Under the pieces are notes generated by a model, which had not been told where the DNA came from, made no database searches, and was given only the letters and a program-made list of their open reading frames with translations. 64,000 bases of DNA from Bacteroidota bacterium (GTDB lineage: Bacteria > Bacteroidota > Bacteroidia > B-17B0 > Aurantibacillaceae): assembly GCA_016702705.1 (NCBI GenBank), contig JADJDM010000001.1, positions 186,001 to 250,000 on the forward strand, read 5' to 3'. A program made the position numbers and the translations under genes. Numbering within the stretch: the first letter of the stretch is position 1; each line of letters opens with the position of its first letter. Positions 36,883-46,186 of this stretch are shown here, piece by piece.

Positions 36883-39114
36883 ATGGAACAAACAAAGCAA
36901 GAGGCGATTACAACAGTTGAAACAGCTAAGAAATTAGGTTTATTGCCTGAAGAATTTGAAAAGATAAAATCAATATTAGGTCGCACCCCAAACTTTACCG
37001 AATTATCAGTGTATTCAGTAATGTGGAGCGAACACTGCTCATATAAAAACTCAATTACTTGGCTAAAAACATTGCCAAAAGATGGTCCGCACATGCTTGC
37101 AAAAGCGGGTGAAGAAAACGCTGGATTAATTGATATTGGCGATGGTTTAGCTTGCGCATTTAAAATCGAATCACATAATCACCCAAGTGCAATTGAACCT
37201 TATCAAGGTGCTGCAACTGGTGTGGGTGGAATTAATCGCGATATTTTTACTATGGGTGCTCGTCCAATAGCACAATTAAATTCATTACGTTTTGGCGATA
37301 TTCATTCTGCAAAAACACAATGGATTATGAAAGGTGTAGTTAAAGGAATTGGCGATTATGGTAATGCTTTTGGTATTCCTACTGTTGGTGGAGAAGTATT
37401 TTTTGATGAAAGTTTTAACGTAAACCCATTGGTAAATGCAATGAGCGTAGGTATCGTTAAAATTGGAGAAACCGTAAGCGCAACTTCACATGGTGTTGGA
37501 AACCCAGTTTTTATTGTAGGTTCGGCAACAGGTAAAGATGGTATTCATGGTGCTACTTTTGCAAGTACCGATATTACAGAAGATTCCGCAAAAGATTTAC
37601 CTGCGGTACAAGTTGGAGATCCTTTCCAAGAAAAATTATTATTAGAAGCTTCATTAGAAGTTATTAAAACAGGTGCTGTAATTGGCATGCAGGATATGGG
37701 TGCAGCAGGTATTACTTGTTCTACTTCTGAGATGAGTGCAAAAGGCGAGCATGGTATGGATGTTTGGTTAGATAAAGTTCCTACTCGCCAAGCAAACATG
37801 CAACCATTCGAAATTTTACTTTCTGAGTCGCAAGAGCGTATGCTTATTGTTGTTGAAAAAGGTAAAGAGGCTGATGTGTTAAGAGTATTTGACAAATGGG
37901 ATTTAAACTGCGAGCAAATTGGTGTTGTTACTGCAGGTAATCGCATCAAATATTACATGCATGGCGAATTAGTTGGAGATGTTCCTGCTGATACATTGGT
38001 ATTAGGCGGTGGAGCTCCAGTTTATGAGCGCGAATACAAAGAGCCTGCTTACTTTGCAGAATCTAAAAAATTCAAAATAGAGGATGTAACTGAGCCAGAA
38101 ACATACAGAGATGCTATGAATCACTTGGTTTCTCATCCAAACATTGCATCAAAACGTTGGGTTTATAACCAGTACGATAGCATGGTTGGTACCGTTAACA
38201 TGAGTACCAACAAGCCAAGCGATGCAGCTATCGTTAACATAAAAGGAAGCAAAAAAGCATTGGCTATGTCGGTTGATTGCAATAGTCGTTATGTAAATGC
38301 TGACCCTGAAGTTGGCTGTGCGATTGCAGTTTCAGAAGCAGCTCGTAATATTGTTTGCAGCGGTGGAGAACCAAGCGGCGTAACAAACTGTTTAAATTTT
38401 GGAAACCCATACAATCCTGAAGTGTACTGGCAATTTGTGAGTGCTATTAAAGGAATGAGTACTGCTTGTTTAAAATACAAAACACCAGTAACAGGCGGTA
38501 ATGTTAGTTTTTATAACTAATCATCTTACGAAGGACCTGTATTCCCAACTCCAACCATTGGTATGGTAGGAATTGTAGAAGATAAAGCTTTACAAACATC
38601 ATTAAACTTTAAAAATGAAGGTGATGTAATTTACATTATTGGTGAGTGCTTAAATGATATTAATAGTTCGGAATATTTATATTCTTACCACAAAGTAAAA
38701 AGTTCACCTGCTCCGCATTTTAATTTAGATGAGGAGTTTGCAATTCATCAAGCTGTTAAATCTGTTATTAAATCAGGTATTGTTGAGTCGGTACATGATT
38801 GTTCGGATGGTGGTTTGTTTATAAACTTAATCGAATCAAGTATTCAGGGTGGATTAGGATTTGATATTTCATCTGACAAAACAATACGTAAAGATGCTTT
38901 CCTTTTTGGTGAAGGACAAGGAAGAGTTGTAGTTACAGTTAAGAAAGATGACGAAATCGCTTTAGTAGATTTATTGAAGAATGCTGACGTAAAATTCTCT
39001 AAACTTGGTTTTGTGAAGGCAAAAGAGGTAAGAATTGATGAAGAAGCTTACGGTTCGGTAACAGAATTCAAGAAAATGTACGATTCTGCGATAGAAAAAA
39101 TCCTAAATAATTGA
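36883..39114 (+). pseudogene. purL: FGAM synthase PurL, interrupted by one stop codon
   Basis: PurL converts FGAR to FGAM with ATP and ammonia from glutamine in purine synthesis. The frame carries WSEHCSYKNS, HNHPSAIEPYQGAATGVGGINRD, GGEVFFDESF, DMGAAGITCSTSEM and GVTNCLNFGNPYNPE, all conserved. Codon 546 (38518-38520) is TAA in the block GGNVSFYN*SSYEGPVFPTPTIG, where the family has Gln (CAA), so a single C-to-T change explains it; the frame is otherwise continuous to the stop at 39112. Restored length is 743 aa, the usual small-PurL size. If real, it would make the cell a purine auxotroph. Confidence 0.92.
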
Positions 39115-39173
39115 TTATTCTAAATTCTAGCATTAAATTTGATACATTAGAAACAATAAATAAATTTTCGTCA

Positions 39174-39890
39174 ATGAAAAAAATAATACTTCCGCTGATA
39201 ATTTTTCTTTTTGTTTCAAACATTTATGCTCAAAACACAAAGGTGCATGATTTAATTGTTACTGCACAAAAAAAAGACTCATTAAATATGTTTGATGAAG
39301 CTTTAAAGGATTTAGATGAGGCAATCAAGATATCTAACCATCAAAACGATACCGCACTGTGGATGCATGGTAAAGTTAGTTATGAGAAAAATGATTTAAA
39401 GACTGCTGAACATGATATCAATGAAGTAATGCATCACAGTCATAAACATGCAGAAGCATATTTTATTAGAGGCTTAATTAAAGCGAAAACAGAAAACTTT
39501 GAAGGTGCAATAAAAGATTTTACAAAATCGATTGAGTTTAGACCAAATTCGGCAAAAGCATATTACGACAGAGGTCTTGCCCATGCAATGATGGATGAAA
39601 TTAAGCAAGCAATGCAGGATTTTTCGAGAGCTATTGAATTAGACCCAACTTACGCAAAAGCTTATTTTAACCGCGGTTATTGGAAAGATATTATGGGTGA
39701 TGTAGAAGGAGCTCTTGCAGATTTATTAAAAGCAAAAGAATTAAACCCGAAAGACAAAGAAATTTATTTAGAACTTGCTGTTGTTTATGCTCGTAATAAA
39801 AAAATGAAAGAAGCTTGCCAAGAGCTTGAAAATGCAGCAGCAGCGGGGCATAGTATTTCAGATGAACTAAAAAGTCAATTTTGTAAATAA
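39174..39890 (+). CDS. Secreted TPR protein
   Basis: The ATG at 39174 gives a clean signal peptide (MKKIILPLIIFLFVSNIYAQ); an upstream in-frame ATT codon adds 21 residues that do not look like export signal. About five TPR units follow, with AEAYFIRGLIKAKTENFEGA, AKAYYDRGLAHAMMDE and AKAYFNRGYWKDIMGDVEGA showing the TPR consensus. It is a periplasmic or outer-membrane adaptor; the next gene, an SprB-repeat protein, overlaps it by one base. Confidence 0.8.
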   Translation: MKKIILPLIIFLFVSNIYAQNTKVHDLIVTAQKKDSLNMFDEALKDLDEAIKISNHQNDTALWMHGKVSYEKNDLKTAEHDINEVMHHSHKHAEAYFIRGLIKAKTENFEGAIKDFTKSIEFRPNSAKAYYDRGLAHAMMDEIKQAMQDFSRAIELDPTYAKAYFNRGYWKDIMGDVEGALADLLKAKELNPKDKEIYLELAVVYARNKKMKEACQELENAAAAGHSISDELKSQFCK

Positions 39891-40438
39891 TGAAGTTTTT
39901 GCTCTTCATACTATTTTTAATTGCAGTTAATCTTGGATTTTCACAAACAAGTCCTCTTTCAGTTTCAGTAAGTACAACAAAATATAGCTGCACTGGTGGT
40001 AAGGCAAGTATTAGTGTTAGCGGAGGAACTCCTCCGTTTTATTACAATTGGAATAATGGATTTCAAGGCGCTAGCCAAAATAATTTAGGGCCTGGTAATT
40101 ACAGCGTTTCGGTTGTTGATGGTAACGGTAAAGACACTTTAATCTCTATAACAATTGAAGAAGAAAAATGTGTGGTTGGTATTTCAAATTCATTCTCGCC
40201 TAATGGGGATGATATAAATGATACCTGGTCGGTTAGCAGATGGCAAAACTATCCTGATTTTAAATTATTTGTTTATAATCGTTGGGGGCAACTGGTTCAT
40301 TCGCAAAAAGGAGAATATATTCCTTGGGATGGGAAACAATTAGGTGTTGATTTGCCTGTTGCTACCTATTACTATATTTTTTATTACTCGAGTGATAAAG
40401 AAGATATAGAAAAGGGTAGTGTTACTATCATGAGATAG
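39890..40438 (+). CDS. SprB-repeat protein with T9SS type B sorting domain
   Basis: 182 aa. After a signal peptide (LFLIAVNLGFSQ) one SprB-type repeat (TKYSCTGGKASISVSGGTPPFYYNWNNG to GNYSVSVVDGNGKD) leads to the type B (CHU_C) sorting domain: FSPNGDDINDTWSVSRWQNYPDFKLFVYNRWGQLV to GSVTIMR. It is exported by the T9SS and attached to the cell surface. Being so short, it is a minimal adhesin-like unit. It begins in the stop codon of the TPR gene. Confidence 0.85.
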   Translation: MKFLLFILFLIAVNLGFSQTSPLSVSVSTTKYSCTGGKASISVSGGTPPFYYNWNNGFQGASQNNLGPGNYSVSVVDGNGKDTLISITIEEEKCVVGISNSFSPNGDDINDTWSVSRWQNYPDFKLFVYNRWGQLVHSQKGEYIPWDGKQLGVDLPVATYYYIFYYSSDKEDIEKGSVTIMR

Positions 40439-40522
40439 AGTTTTAGGATTTAGATTGCAGATTTAAGATTTAACCTTGTGGAATTTTATTAACCTTTGCA
40501 TCTTAAAACCAAATCATCCCAA

Positions 40523-41497
40523 ATGAAAACTCTTCTATACACTATTTTTTCAGCTATTCTTTTTGTTAATCCCGTCATTTCAAAAGAAACAGGGAAAACT
40601 GTTCCAGAATTTATGATTACTGAGGTTCGAGCAAACAACACGCTAAAGCCTAATGAAGCAGTGTTCATTTTCACATGCAAAACATCTGATAGTGGATTGC
40701 TTAAACAATCGATTAAATACTCGGCAAACGGAGTAAACAAAATTGCCCAACCAAACTCAAATGGGAAATTTACCGTAAAGCTTAGATCTGGGAAATACAA
40801 ATTTCAATTCTTTCTAAACACCTCTCATTTTGAAATATACTCCGATTCAGTAATTGCTAAAAGCAAAACAATTACCGAAGTTGATTTACTATTTAAATCA
40901 TCGGAAATAATGATGATAGAAGATAAGCCCGTTATCTATTTGTATCCTCAACAAAAAACAAATGTTACTGTAAAGCTTGATTTAAAAGGAGAATTATTAT
41001 TTACCTATCCCACTTACAACAATGGCTGGGAAGTAGAAGCTAATCCAGACGGGACACTTAATCACAACAATAAAGAATATAATTATCTGTTTTGGGAAGG
41101 GCAAAGTAAAATTACAAATGCTGATATAAAGTTAGAAGAAGGTTATATTGTTAAATATGAAAATCTATTGTTATTTTTAGAAGAAAAACTAAACGCAATG
41201 GGCTTAAGCTCAAAAGAACAACAAGATTTTATTACCTATTGGTATCCAAGAATGAATAAAAACTCAAACGACTACATTCATTTCTTGTTTAATAATGATT
41301 TTGCTAAATACGCACAACTTGAAATAAATCCAAAACCAGATAATGTTTTTAGAGTATTTATGGTTTGGTCAAAAATAGAATCTAATAGCGGTATATATAC
41401 AAAACCACAAGAAATTCAAAAATTAAATCGCAAAGGATTTACCGTTGTTGAGTGGGGCGGCTCTGAAATGAACTATTACCAAGAAGAACCAAATTAA
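40523..41497 (+). CDS. Secreted KPVIYLYP-motif protein, copy 1 of 3
   Basis: The ATG at 40523 gives a signal peptide (MKTLLYTIFSAILFVNPVIS). The protein has a beta-sandwich-like N-terminal part with KYKFQFFLNTSHFEIYSDSV, then KPVIYLYPQQKTNVTVKLDL, NYLFWEG, AMGLSSKEQQDFITYW and VVEWGGSEM. These blocks recur in the two following genes, so the three are paralogues by duplication. Similar motifs occur in uncharacterised secreted proteins of many bacteria; function unknown. This copy is the most divergent of the three in its N-terminal third. Confidence 0.75.
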   Translation: MKTLLYTIFSAILFVNPVISKETGKTVPEFMITEVRANNTLKPNEAVFIFTCKTSDSGLLKQSIKYSANGVNKIAQPNSNGKFTVKLRSGKYKFQFFLNTSHFEIYSDSVIAKSKTITEVDLLFKSSEIMMIEDKPVIYLYPQQKTNVTVKLDLKGELLFTYPTYNNGWEVEANPDGTLNHNNKEYNYLFWEGQSKITNADIKLEEGYIVKYENLLLFLEEKLNAMGLSSKEQQDFITYWYPRMNKNSNDYIHFLFNNDFAKYAQLEINPKPDNVFRVFMVWSKIESNSGIYTKPQEIQKLNRKGFTVVEWGGSEMNYYQEEPN

Positions 41498-41512
41498 TTT
41501 AAACTAAATCAC

Positions 41513-42487
41513 ATGAAAAATAGTATCCTAAAATTCTCATTTATTTTTTTGATGCCACTTGTTGCGTTTTCTAAAAACCCTGAATCAGTTCCTGACTACA
41601 ATGTTGTGAAAACAGTTATAGACTCTACGCTTAAAAAAAATGAATCTGCATGTGAAATTACTTTCTATGCGAGTGGAAATTCAATAAAAAAACAAAACAT
41701 TCAACTTTCATTTAACAATGTTAAAAAGGATATTATTACTGATTCAAAAGGAAATATTACTCTCAAACTAATACCTTCAAAATACAAATTTCAATTTTTC
41801 TATTCTGAATACTTTTTTGAAATTACATCTGATTCTATCGAAAGCAAAGAAGGGCATAAAACATTTGTATCTGTATTTTTTAACCCTTCCAAATTACGTG
41901 TAACTGCCGAAAAACCTGTAATATATGTGTATTCAAAAGACACTGCTGATGTTACACTAAAATTAAAAACAGATGGCGAACTAACTTTCACTTATCCAGC
42001 GTACAAAGATGCTTGGAAAGTAAAATCAACACCCAGTGGTGATTTACTTGTTGGAAAAAATACTTACCCCTATTTGTTTTGGGAAGGAAATATTCACTTA
42101 TCTCAAAACATCATAAATCCTTCGGAAGGATTTATTGTTGCAAAAGAAAATCTTATCTCCTTTTTTGAGGATAAACTTAATGCAATGGGTTTAAATGCAA
42201 AAGAACAAACAGATTTTATTACATACTGGTGCCCACGAATGAGTAATAACGAAAGTTCTTATGTTCGATTTTTGTTTAATAAAGAAGTAGATAAATACGC
42301 AACACTAAATGTAAATCCTAAACCAGATAATTTATTTAGAGTATTTATGATTTGGACTGACGCAAAAAAACTAGACTTTTCATGCGATTTTGTTGAGCAA
42401 ACTATACTTTCAACAAGAAGAACAGGGCTCACTGTAATTGAATGGGGTGGTTCGGAATTAAATAAATCATTAGAACAAAATAACTAA
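41513..42487 (+). CDS. Secreted KPVIYLYP-motif protein, copy 2 of 3
   Basis: 324 aa with a signal peptide (ILKFSFIFLMPLVAFS). Blocks shared with its neighbours: KYKFQFFYSEYFFEITSDSI, KPVIYVYSKDTADVTLKLK, YPYLFWEGN, LNAMGLNAKEQTDFITYWCP and VIEWGGSEL. It begins 15 bp after copy 1, so the three are one operon. Copies 2 and 3 share CP in FITYWCP/FITFWCP, which is YP in copy 1. Function unknown. Confidence 0.75.
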   Translation: MKNSILKFSFIFLMPLVAFSKNPESVPDYNVVKTVIDSTLKKNESACEITFYASGNSIKKQNIQLSFNNVKKDIITDSKGNITLKLIPSKYKFQFFYSEYFFEITSDSIESKEGHKTFVSVFFNPSKLRVTAEKPVIYVYSKDTADVTLKLKTDGELTFTYPAYKDAWKVKSTPSGDLLVGKNTYPYLFWEGNIHLSQNIINPSEGFIVAKENLISFFEDKLNAMGLNAKEQTDFITYWCPRMSNNESSYVRFLFNKEVDKYATLNVNPKPDNLFRVFMIWTDAKKLDFSCDFVEQTILSTRRTGLTVIEWGGSELNKSLEQNN

Positions 42488-42496
42488 ATTTATCAC

Positions 42497-43450
42497 ATGA
42501 AAAATTTACTATTACTGCTAATACTTCCATTCATCGGGTATTCAAAAATCGGAGAATCAATCCCTGATTATGTTGTTGGAAAAACAATTAAAGATGCAAG
42601 TATTAAAAAAACAGAAGCTGCGTTTAATTTTACTTTTTATTCATCCGATATAATTGTAATGAAACAAACCATTAAAGCTTCTTACAATTCAATAGAAAAA
42701 GAATTTGCCACAACTATAAAAGGAAAGTATGTTTTAAAAGTTAAACCTGGTAAATACAAATTTCAGTTCTTTTATAACGATAAATATTACGAAATTTATA
42801 CTGATTCTATTGCCTGCAAAAAAGGCTGCAGAACAAATGTTGATGTTTATTTTAGTCCATCAATCTCAATACAAGCTGTAAAAAAGCCAGTAATCTATAT
42901 ATATTCTCCAGACACCTTAGATGTAAGTATTAAACTAAATACCAAAGAGAAACCAACATTTATGTATCCAAACTATACTACCGCTTGGAATGTAAAAGCA
43001 ACATTAAATGGTGATTTACTAATTGAAAACAAGGTTTATCCATATTTATTTTGGGAAGGAAATATTCAATTACAAGCATCAGATATCAACACAAATGAAG
43101 GCTTCCTAATTTCGAAAGAAAATACCACTTCTTTTTTTGAAGAAAAATTAAGCGAAATGGGTTTAACGCAGAAAGAAAAAACAGATTTTATTACCTTCTG
43201 GTGTCCGCAAATGATTGAGCATAAAAACACATTTGTTCATTTTATATTTAATAATGAAATCGACAAATATGCGGAGCTTGATATTACACCAAAACCACAA
43301 AATGTTTTTAGAGTATATATGGTTTGGACACCTATTGATGAGATAACATTTAACCGAGTATTTAAAGAGCAAACAATCCCTACAGTAAAACGTGATGGTT
43401 TAACTGTCATAGAATGGGGTGGTTCTCAATCGTCACAACTATATAAATAA
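42497..43450 (+). CDS. Secreted KPVIYLYP-motif protein, copy 3 of 3
   Basis: 317 aa with a signal peptide (LLLLLILPFIGYS). Blocks: KYKFQFFYNDKYYEIYTDSI, KPVIYIYSPDTLDVSIKLN, YPYLFWEGN, LSEMGLTQKEKTDFITFWCP and VIEWGGSQS. It starts 9 bp after copy 2. The extra Cys pair in CKKGC near residue 110 is absent from copies 1 and 2. Closely related to copy 2; function unknown. Confidence 0.75.
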   Translation: MKNLLLLLILPFIGYSKIGESIPDYVVGKTIKDASIKKTEAAFNFTFYSSDIIVMKQTIKASYNSIEKEFATTIKGKYVLKVKPGKYKFQFFYNDKYYEIYTDSIACKKGCRTNVDVYFSPSISIQAVKKPVIYIYSPDTLDVSIKLNTKEKPTFMYPNYTTAWNVKATLNGDLLIENKVYPYLFWEGNIQLQASDINTNEGFLISKENTTSFFEEKLSEMGLTQKEKTDFITFWCPQMIEHKNTFVHFIFNNEIDKYAELDITPKPQNVFRVYMVWTPIDEITFNRVFKEQTIPTVKRDGLTVIEWGGSQSSQLYK

Positions 43451-43469
43451 TAGTACTTCCTACATTTTT

Positions 43470-43512
43470 TGACTTACATCAAAAATTATCATCTCCAATC
43501 TTACAATCTTTG
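43470..43512 (+). promoter_or_regulatory. FNR/CRP-like site and -7 element of yiaA
   Basis: TGACTTACATCA (43470-43481) and AATCTTTG (43505-43512), a five-of-six -7 match, have centres exactly 33 bp apart, as at 27105 and 31179. The ATG follows 25 bp after the -7 element. Confidence 0.55.
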
Positions 43513-43537
43513 TCTCATAAAATTAAGAACTAAAATT

Positions 43538-43939
43538 ATGAAACAGAAACCATCAACAGCATTTATTGGCGCTTCTTGGGCGGCTTTGCTAATTGGAATT
43601 GTAACCTATAATATTGGGTTATGGAATTCGGGAATGGAATTAAATGAGCGCGGATATTATTTTACAGTTTTAATGTATTCGTTATTCTCGGCGGTATCCC
43701 TACAAAAAGCTGTGCGCGACCAAATGGAAGGAGTACCTGTAACCAATTTGTATTATGGTATTAGTTGGTTTTCCTTAGGATTATCAATCCTTTTATTAAT
43801 CATTGGCTTATGGAATGCAGATTTACTAAGAAGCGAAAAAGGCTTTTATGGAATGGCTTTTACATTAAGTATATTTGCAGCCATTGCTGTTCAAAAAAAC
43901 ACCCGTGATTTAAAAGCGGCAAACAATTCAAACGATTAG
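43538..43939 (+). CDS. yiaA: YiaA/YiaB-family inner membrane protein
   Basis: 133 aa with four helices as two tandem copies of the YiaAB domain: AFIGASWAALLIGIVTYNIGLWN with LNERGYYFTVLMYSLFSAVSLQKAVRD, repeated as YYGISWFSLGLSILLLIIGLWN with LRSEKGFYGMAFTLSIFAAIAVQKNTRD. The ATG at 43538 starts right before this domain; an upstream in-frame start would add 23 residues covering the promoter. The function is not known; a link with stress response is suggested by its FNR-like site. Confidence 0.85.
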   Translation: MKQKPSTAFIGASWAALLIGIVTYNIGLWNSGMELNERGYYFTVLMYSLFSAVSLQKAVRDQMEGVPVTNLYYGISWFSLGLSILLLIIGLWNADLLRSEKGFYGMAFTLSIFAAIAVQKNTRDLKAANNSND

Positions 43940-43982
43940 ATTTTAGTTTTCAAAATTGGGCAAAATTTCTTATGTTTGTTTT

Positions 43983-44852
43983 ATGAGCAAACACTGTATT
44001 AAATTTATATTTACAAGCTTACTTTTATTTTCAATAGTATTTAATGCTTCAGCTAAAAAAGATACTGTTTCGGTAGGTAAAGCATTTCTTAAAAAGATAA
44101 TTAAACTCGAAATAAAAGGAAAGGGTGGTTATCAACAAGAATGCATTAGCATGAAAATAAAAAGCACAATTGGTGATACGCTTATAGTATTTGTAGAAGC
44201 TGGAAGAAGGCTTGATTCGCAAGATTCGAGCATGCAGGATATTTTAATTGTGAGAGATCAATACTTGACTTTAGGTGCGCAGCAAGAAAAGACAATTAAT
44301 GTTTTTGGTTTTTGCTGCCAAGCACATAATAAAGCGCCAGCTGAGAAATCAATTTTTTCGGTTGGTGATATTGCAGATAAACCTTTAGCTGATTTAGCAC
44401 GTTATATCAATTCTTCCAAGCTTAACGCCAGCTCTATGCAACAAGCGGTATGGGTTGTTTCGGATAACAACGAACTTTCTTCTGTGGTAGATGACAATAC
44501 GGATGAAGTTAAAAATTTAAGAAAATTTTTAGCTAAACTAAAAAACATTGAAACGCCTTGGTACAATACTTTTTATAAAAAAGAAGCTCAATCATTATTT
44601 AGTGGAAAGCCCGAAAAAGTAACTGGTGAAATTGACTACATGGTTACGAATGACCTCGCAATGGTATTAATAAACATTCGTGATGCAGCTGGAACGATTG
44701 TAAAATCATATTTTGTAAGCAAAGGTGCAATGAGAGGCGAATACAAATATAAGTTGGATTGGGATGTAAGCAAAATGACAAAGGGAAATTACACTGTTCG
44801 TGTTTATGAAAACCAACGTGAATTAAAAAAATTAACTATAAAATTAAACTAG
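43983..44852 (+). CDS. Secreted protein of unknown function
   Basis: The ATG at 43983 gives a signal peptide (FIFTSLLLFSIVFNASA); an upstream start adds nine residues. A 110-residue domain with ECISMKIKSTIGDTLIVFVEAGRRLDSQ and a CC pair (FGFCCQAHNKAPAE) is followed by a low-specificity helix region and a C-terminal beta domain (ITGEIDYMV-like to YTVRVYENQRELKKLTIKLN) resembling a fibronectin-like or T9SS-type fold without the sorting consensus. Its stop overlaps the start of the DUF58 gene by one base, so the two are coupled. No known family. Confidence 0.65.
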   Translation: MSKHCIKFIFTSLLLFSIVFNASAKKDTVSVGKAFLKKIIKLEIKGKGGYQQECISMKIKSTIGDTLIVFVEAGRRLDSQDSSMQDILIVRDQYLTLGAQQEKTINVFGFCCQAHNKAPAEKSIFSVGDIADKPLADLARYINSSKLNASSMQQAVWVVSDNNELSSVVDDNTDEVKNLRKFLAKLKNIETPWYNTFYKKEAQSLFSGKPEKVTGEIDYMVTNDLAMVLINIRDAAGTIVKSYFVSKGAMRGEYKYKLDWDVSKMTKGNYTVRVYENQRELKKLTIKLN

Positions 44853-46186
44853 TGAAACTCAAGTTTCCTGGCATATTTTTTACCTGGCGCACTTACATTG
44901 CAGTAATTGCGTTGGTTATCATTTATATTCTCGGATTTTTTAATTATACTTTTTACAAAGCAGGTAATTTAATTTTTTATATTTTACTTGGGGCAGTTTT
45001 TGTTGATGCGCTAATTTTATTACTTAATAAAAATGGTATTGAAGCTAAAAGAGAAACAACAAGTAAACTTAGTAATGGAGATGAAAATCCAATTAGCCTT
45101 CATGTACAAAACAATTTCCTATTCCCAGTAAGCATTACCATTATTGACGAAATACCTATTCAGTTTCAGGTACGCAATTTTGAAGTAAAAGGAAAATTAA
45201 CTAGTGGCGAGCAAAAAGAATACAAATACGCACTTAAACCTGTTTTACGTGGCGAATATCATTTTGGTTTTATAAATGTACTTACACGTAGCCCGCTTGG
45301 TTTGGTTGAACGAAAAATAAAATGTGGGGATAAAACAATGCTGCCTGTTTATCCTTCATTCATTCAAATGCGTAAATACGAATTACTTGCTATCAGTAAT
45401 AAACTTATGCATGCAGGAGTAAAGAAGATTCGTAAAATTGGAAACACAACTGAATTCGACCATATAAAAGAATACACCATTGGCGACGATATACGCACTA
45501 TTAACTGGAAAGCTGTTGCGCGTAAAGGTAAGTTAATGGTAAATCGTTTTCAGGACGAGAAATCACAACCTGTGTATAGCATAATTGATATGGGAAGAGC
45601 AATGCAAATGCCTTTTGAAAAACTATCGCTTTTAGATTACGCCATTAACGCTAGTTTAGTAATATCAAACATTGCTTATTTAAAACACGACAAGCCAGGT
45701 TTAATTACTTTCTCTAGTAAAATACATTCATACGTTCCTGCTGAGCGCAGAGGCTCGCAAATGTATCGATTAATGGAAACCTTGTACAATCAAAAAACAA
45801 ATTTTCAGGAAAGTGGATTTGAGCAATTGTATGCTTATACTAAAATGAATTTAACGCAACGTAGTTTATTATTGCTCTTCACTAATTTTGAAACACTAAG
45901 CGGTTTAAAGCGACAATTAAAATACATGCGTAGTATTGCAAAAAATCATTTATTAGTTGTAATCTTTTTCGAAAATACAGAACTACATACACTCATAAAC
46001 AAAAAAGCAGAAAACACACAAGACATCTATTACAAAACCATTGCCGAAAAACACGAAATGGAAAAACGCTTAATTACCAAAGAACTTGCTGCTTATGGTA
46101 TTCAAAGCATTTACACTGCCCCTGCAAATTTATCTGTTAATACCATTAACAAATACTTGGAGTTGAAGGCTAGGAATTTGATTTGA
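44852..46186 (+). CDS. DUF58 protein with von Willebrand-like domain
   Basis: 444 aa, GTG start. Two membrane helices at the N-terminus (about 15-35 and 38-58) are followed by the DUF58 core RKIGNTTEFDHIKEYTIGDDIRTINWKAVARKGKLMVNRFQDEKSQPVYSIID, a vWA-like fold with IDMGRAM in place of the MIDAS motif. DUF58 proteins normally work with a MoxR AAA ATPase; none is in the window. The 3' end overlaps the convergent 46170 gene by 17 bp. Confidence 0.85.
   Translation: MKLKFPGIFFTWRTYIAVIALVIIYILGFFNYTFYKAGNLIFYILLGAVFVDALILLLNKNGIEAKRETTSKLSNGDENPISLHVQNNFLFPVSITIIDEIPIQFQVRNFEVKGKLTSGEQKEYKYALKPVLRGEYHFGFINVLTRSPLGLVERKIKCGDKTMLPVYPSFIQMRKYELLAISNKLMHAGVKKIRKIGNTTEFDHIKEYTIGDDIRTINWKAVARKGKLMVNRFQDEKSQPVYSIIDMGRAMQMPFEKLSLLDYAINASLVISNIAYLKHDKPGLITFSSKIHSYVPAERRGSQMYRLMETLYNQKTNFQESGFEQLYAYTKMNLTQRSLLLLFTNFETLSGLKRQLKYMRSIAKNHLLVVIFFENTELHTLINKKAENTQDIYYKTIAEKHEMEKRLITKELAAYGIQSIYTAPANLSVNTINKYLELKARNLI

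Noticed and set aside
40523..43450. CRISPR-like or long DNA repeat array
   Set aside because: The repetition is at gene level with diverged DNA, no short regular direct repeats with spacers.
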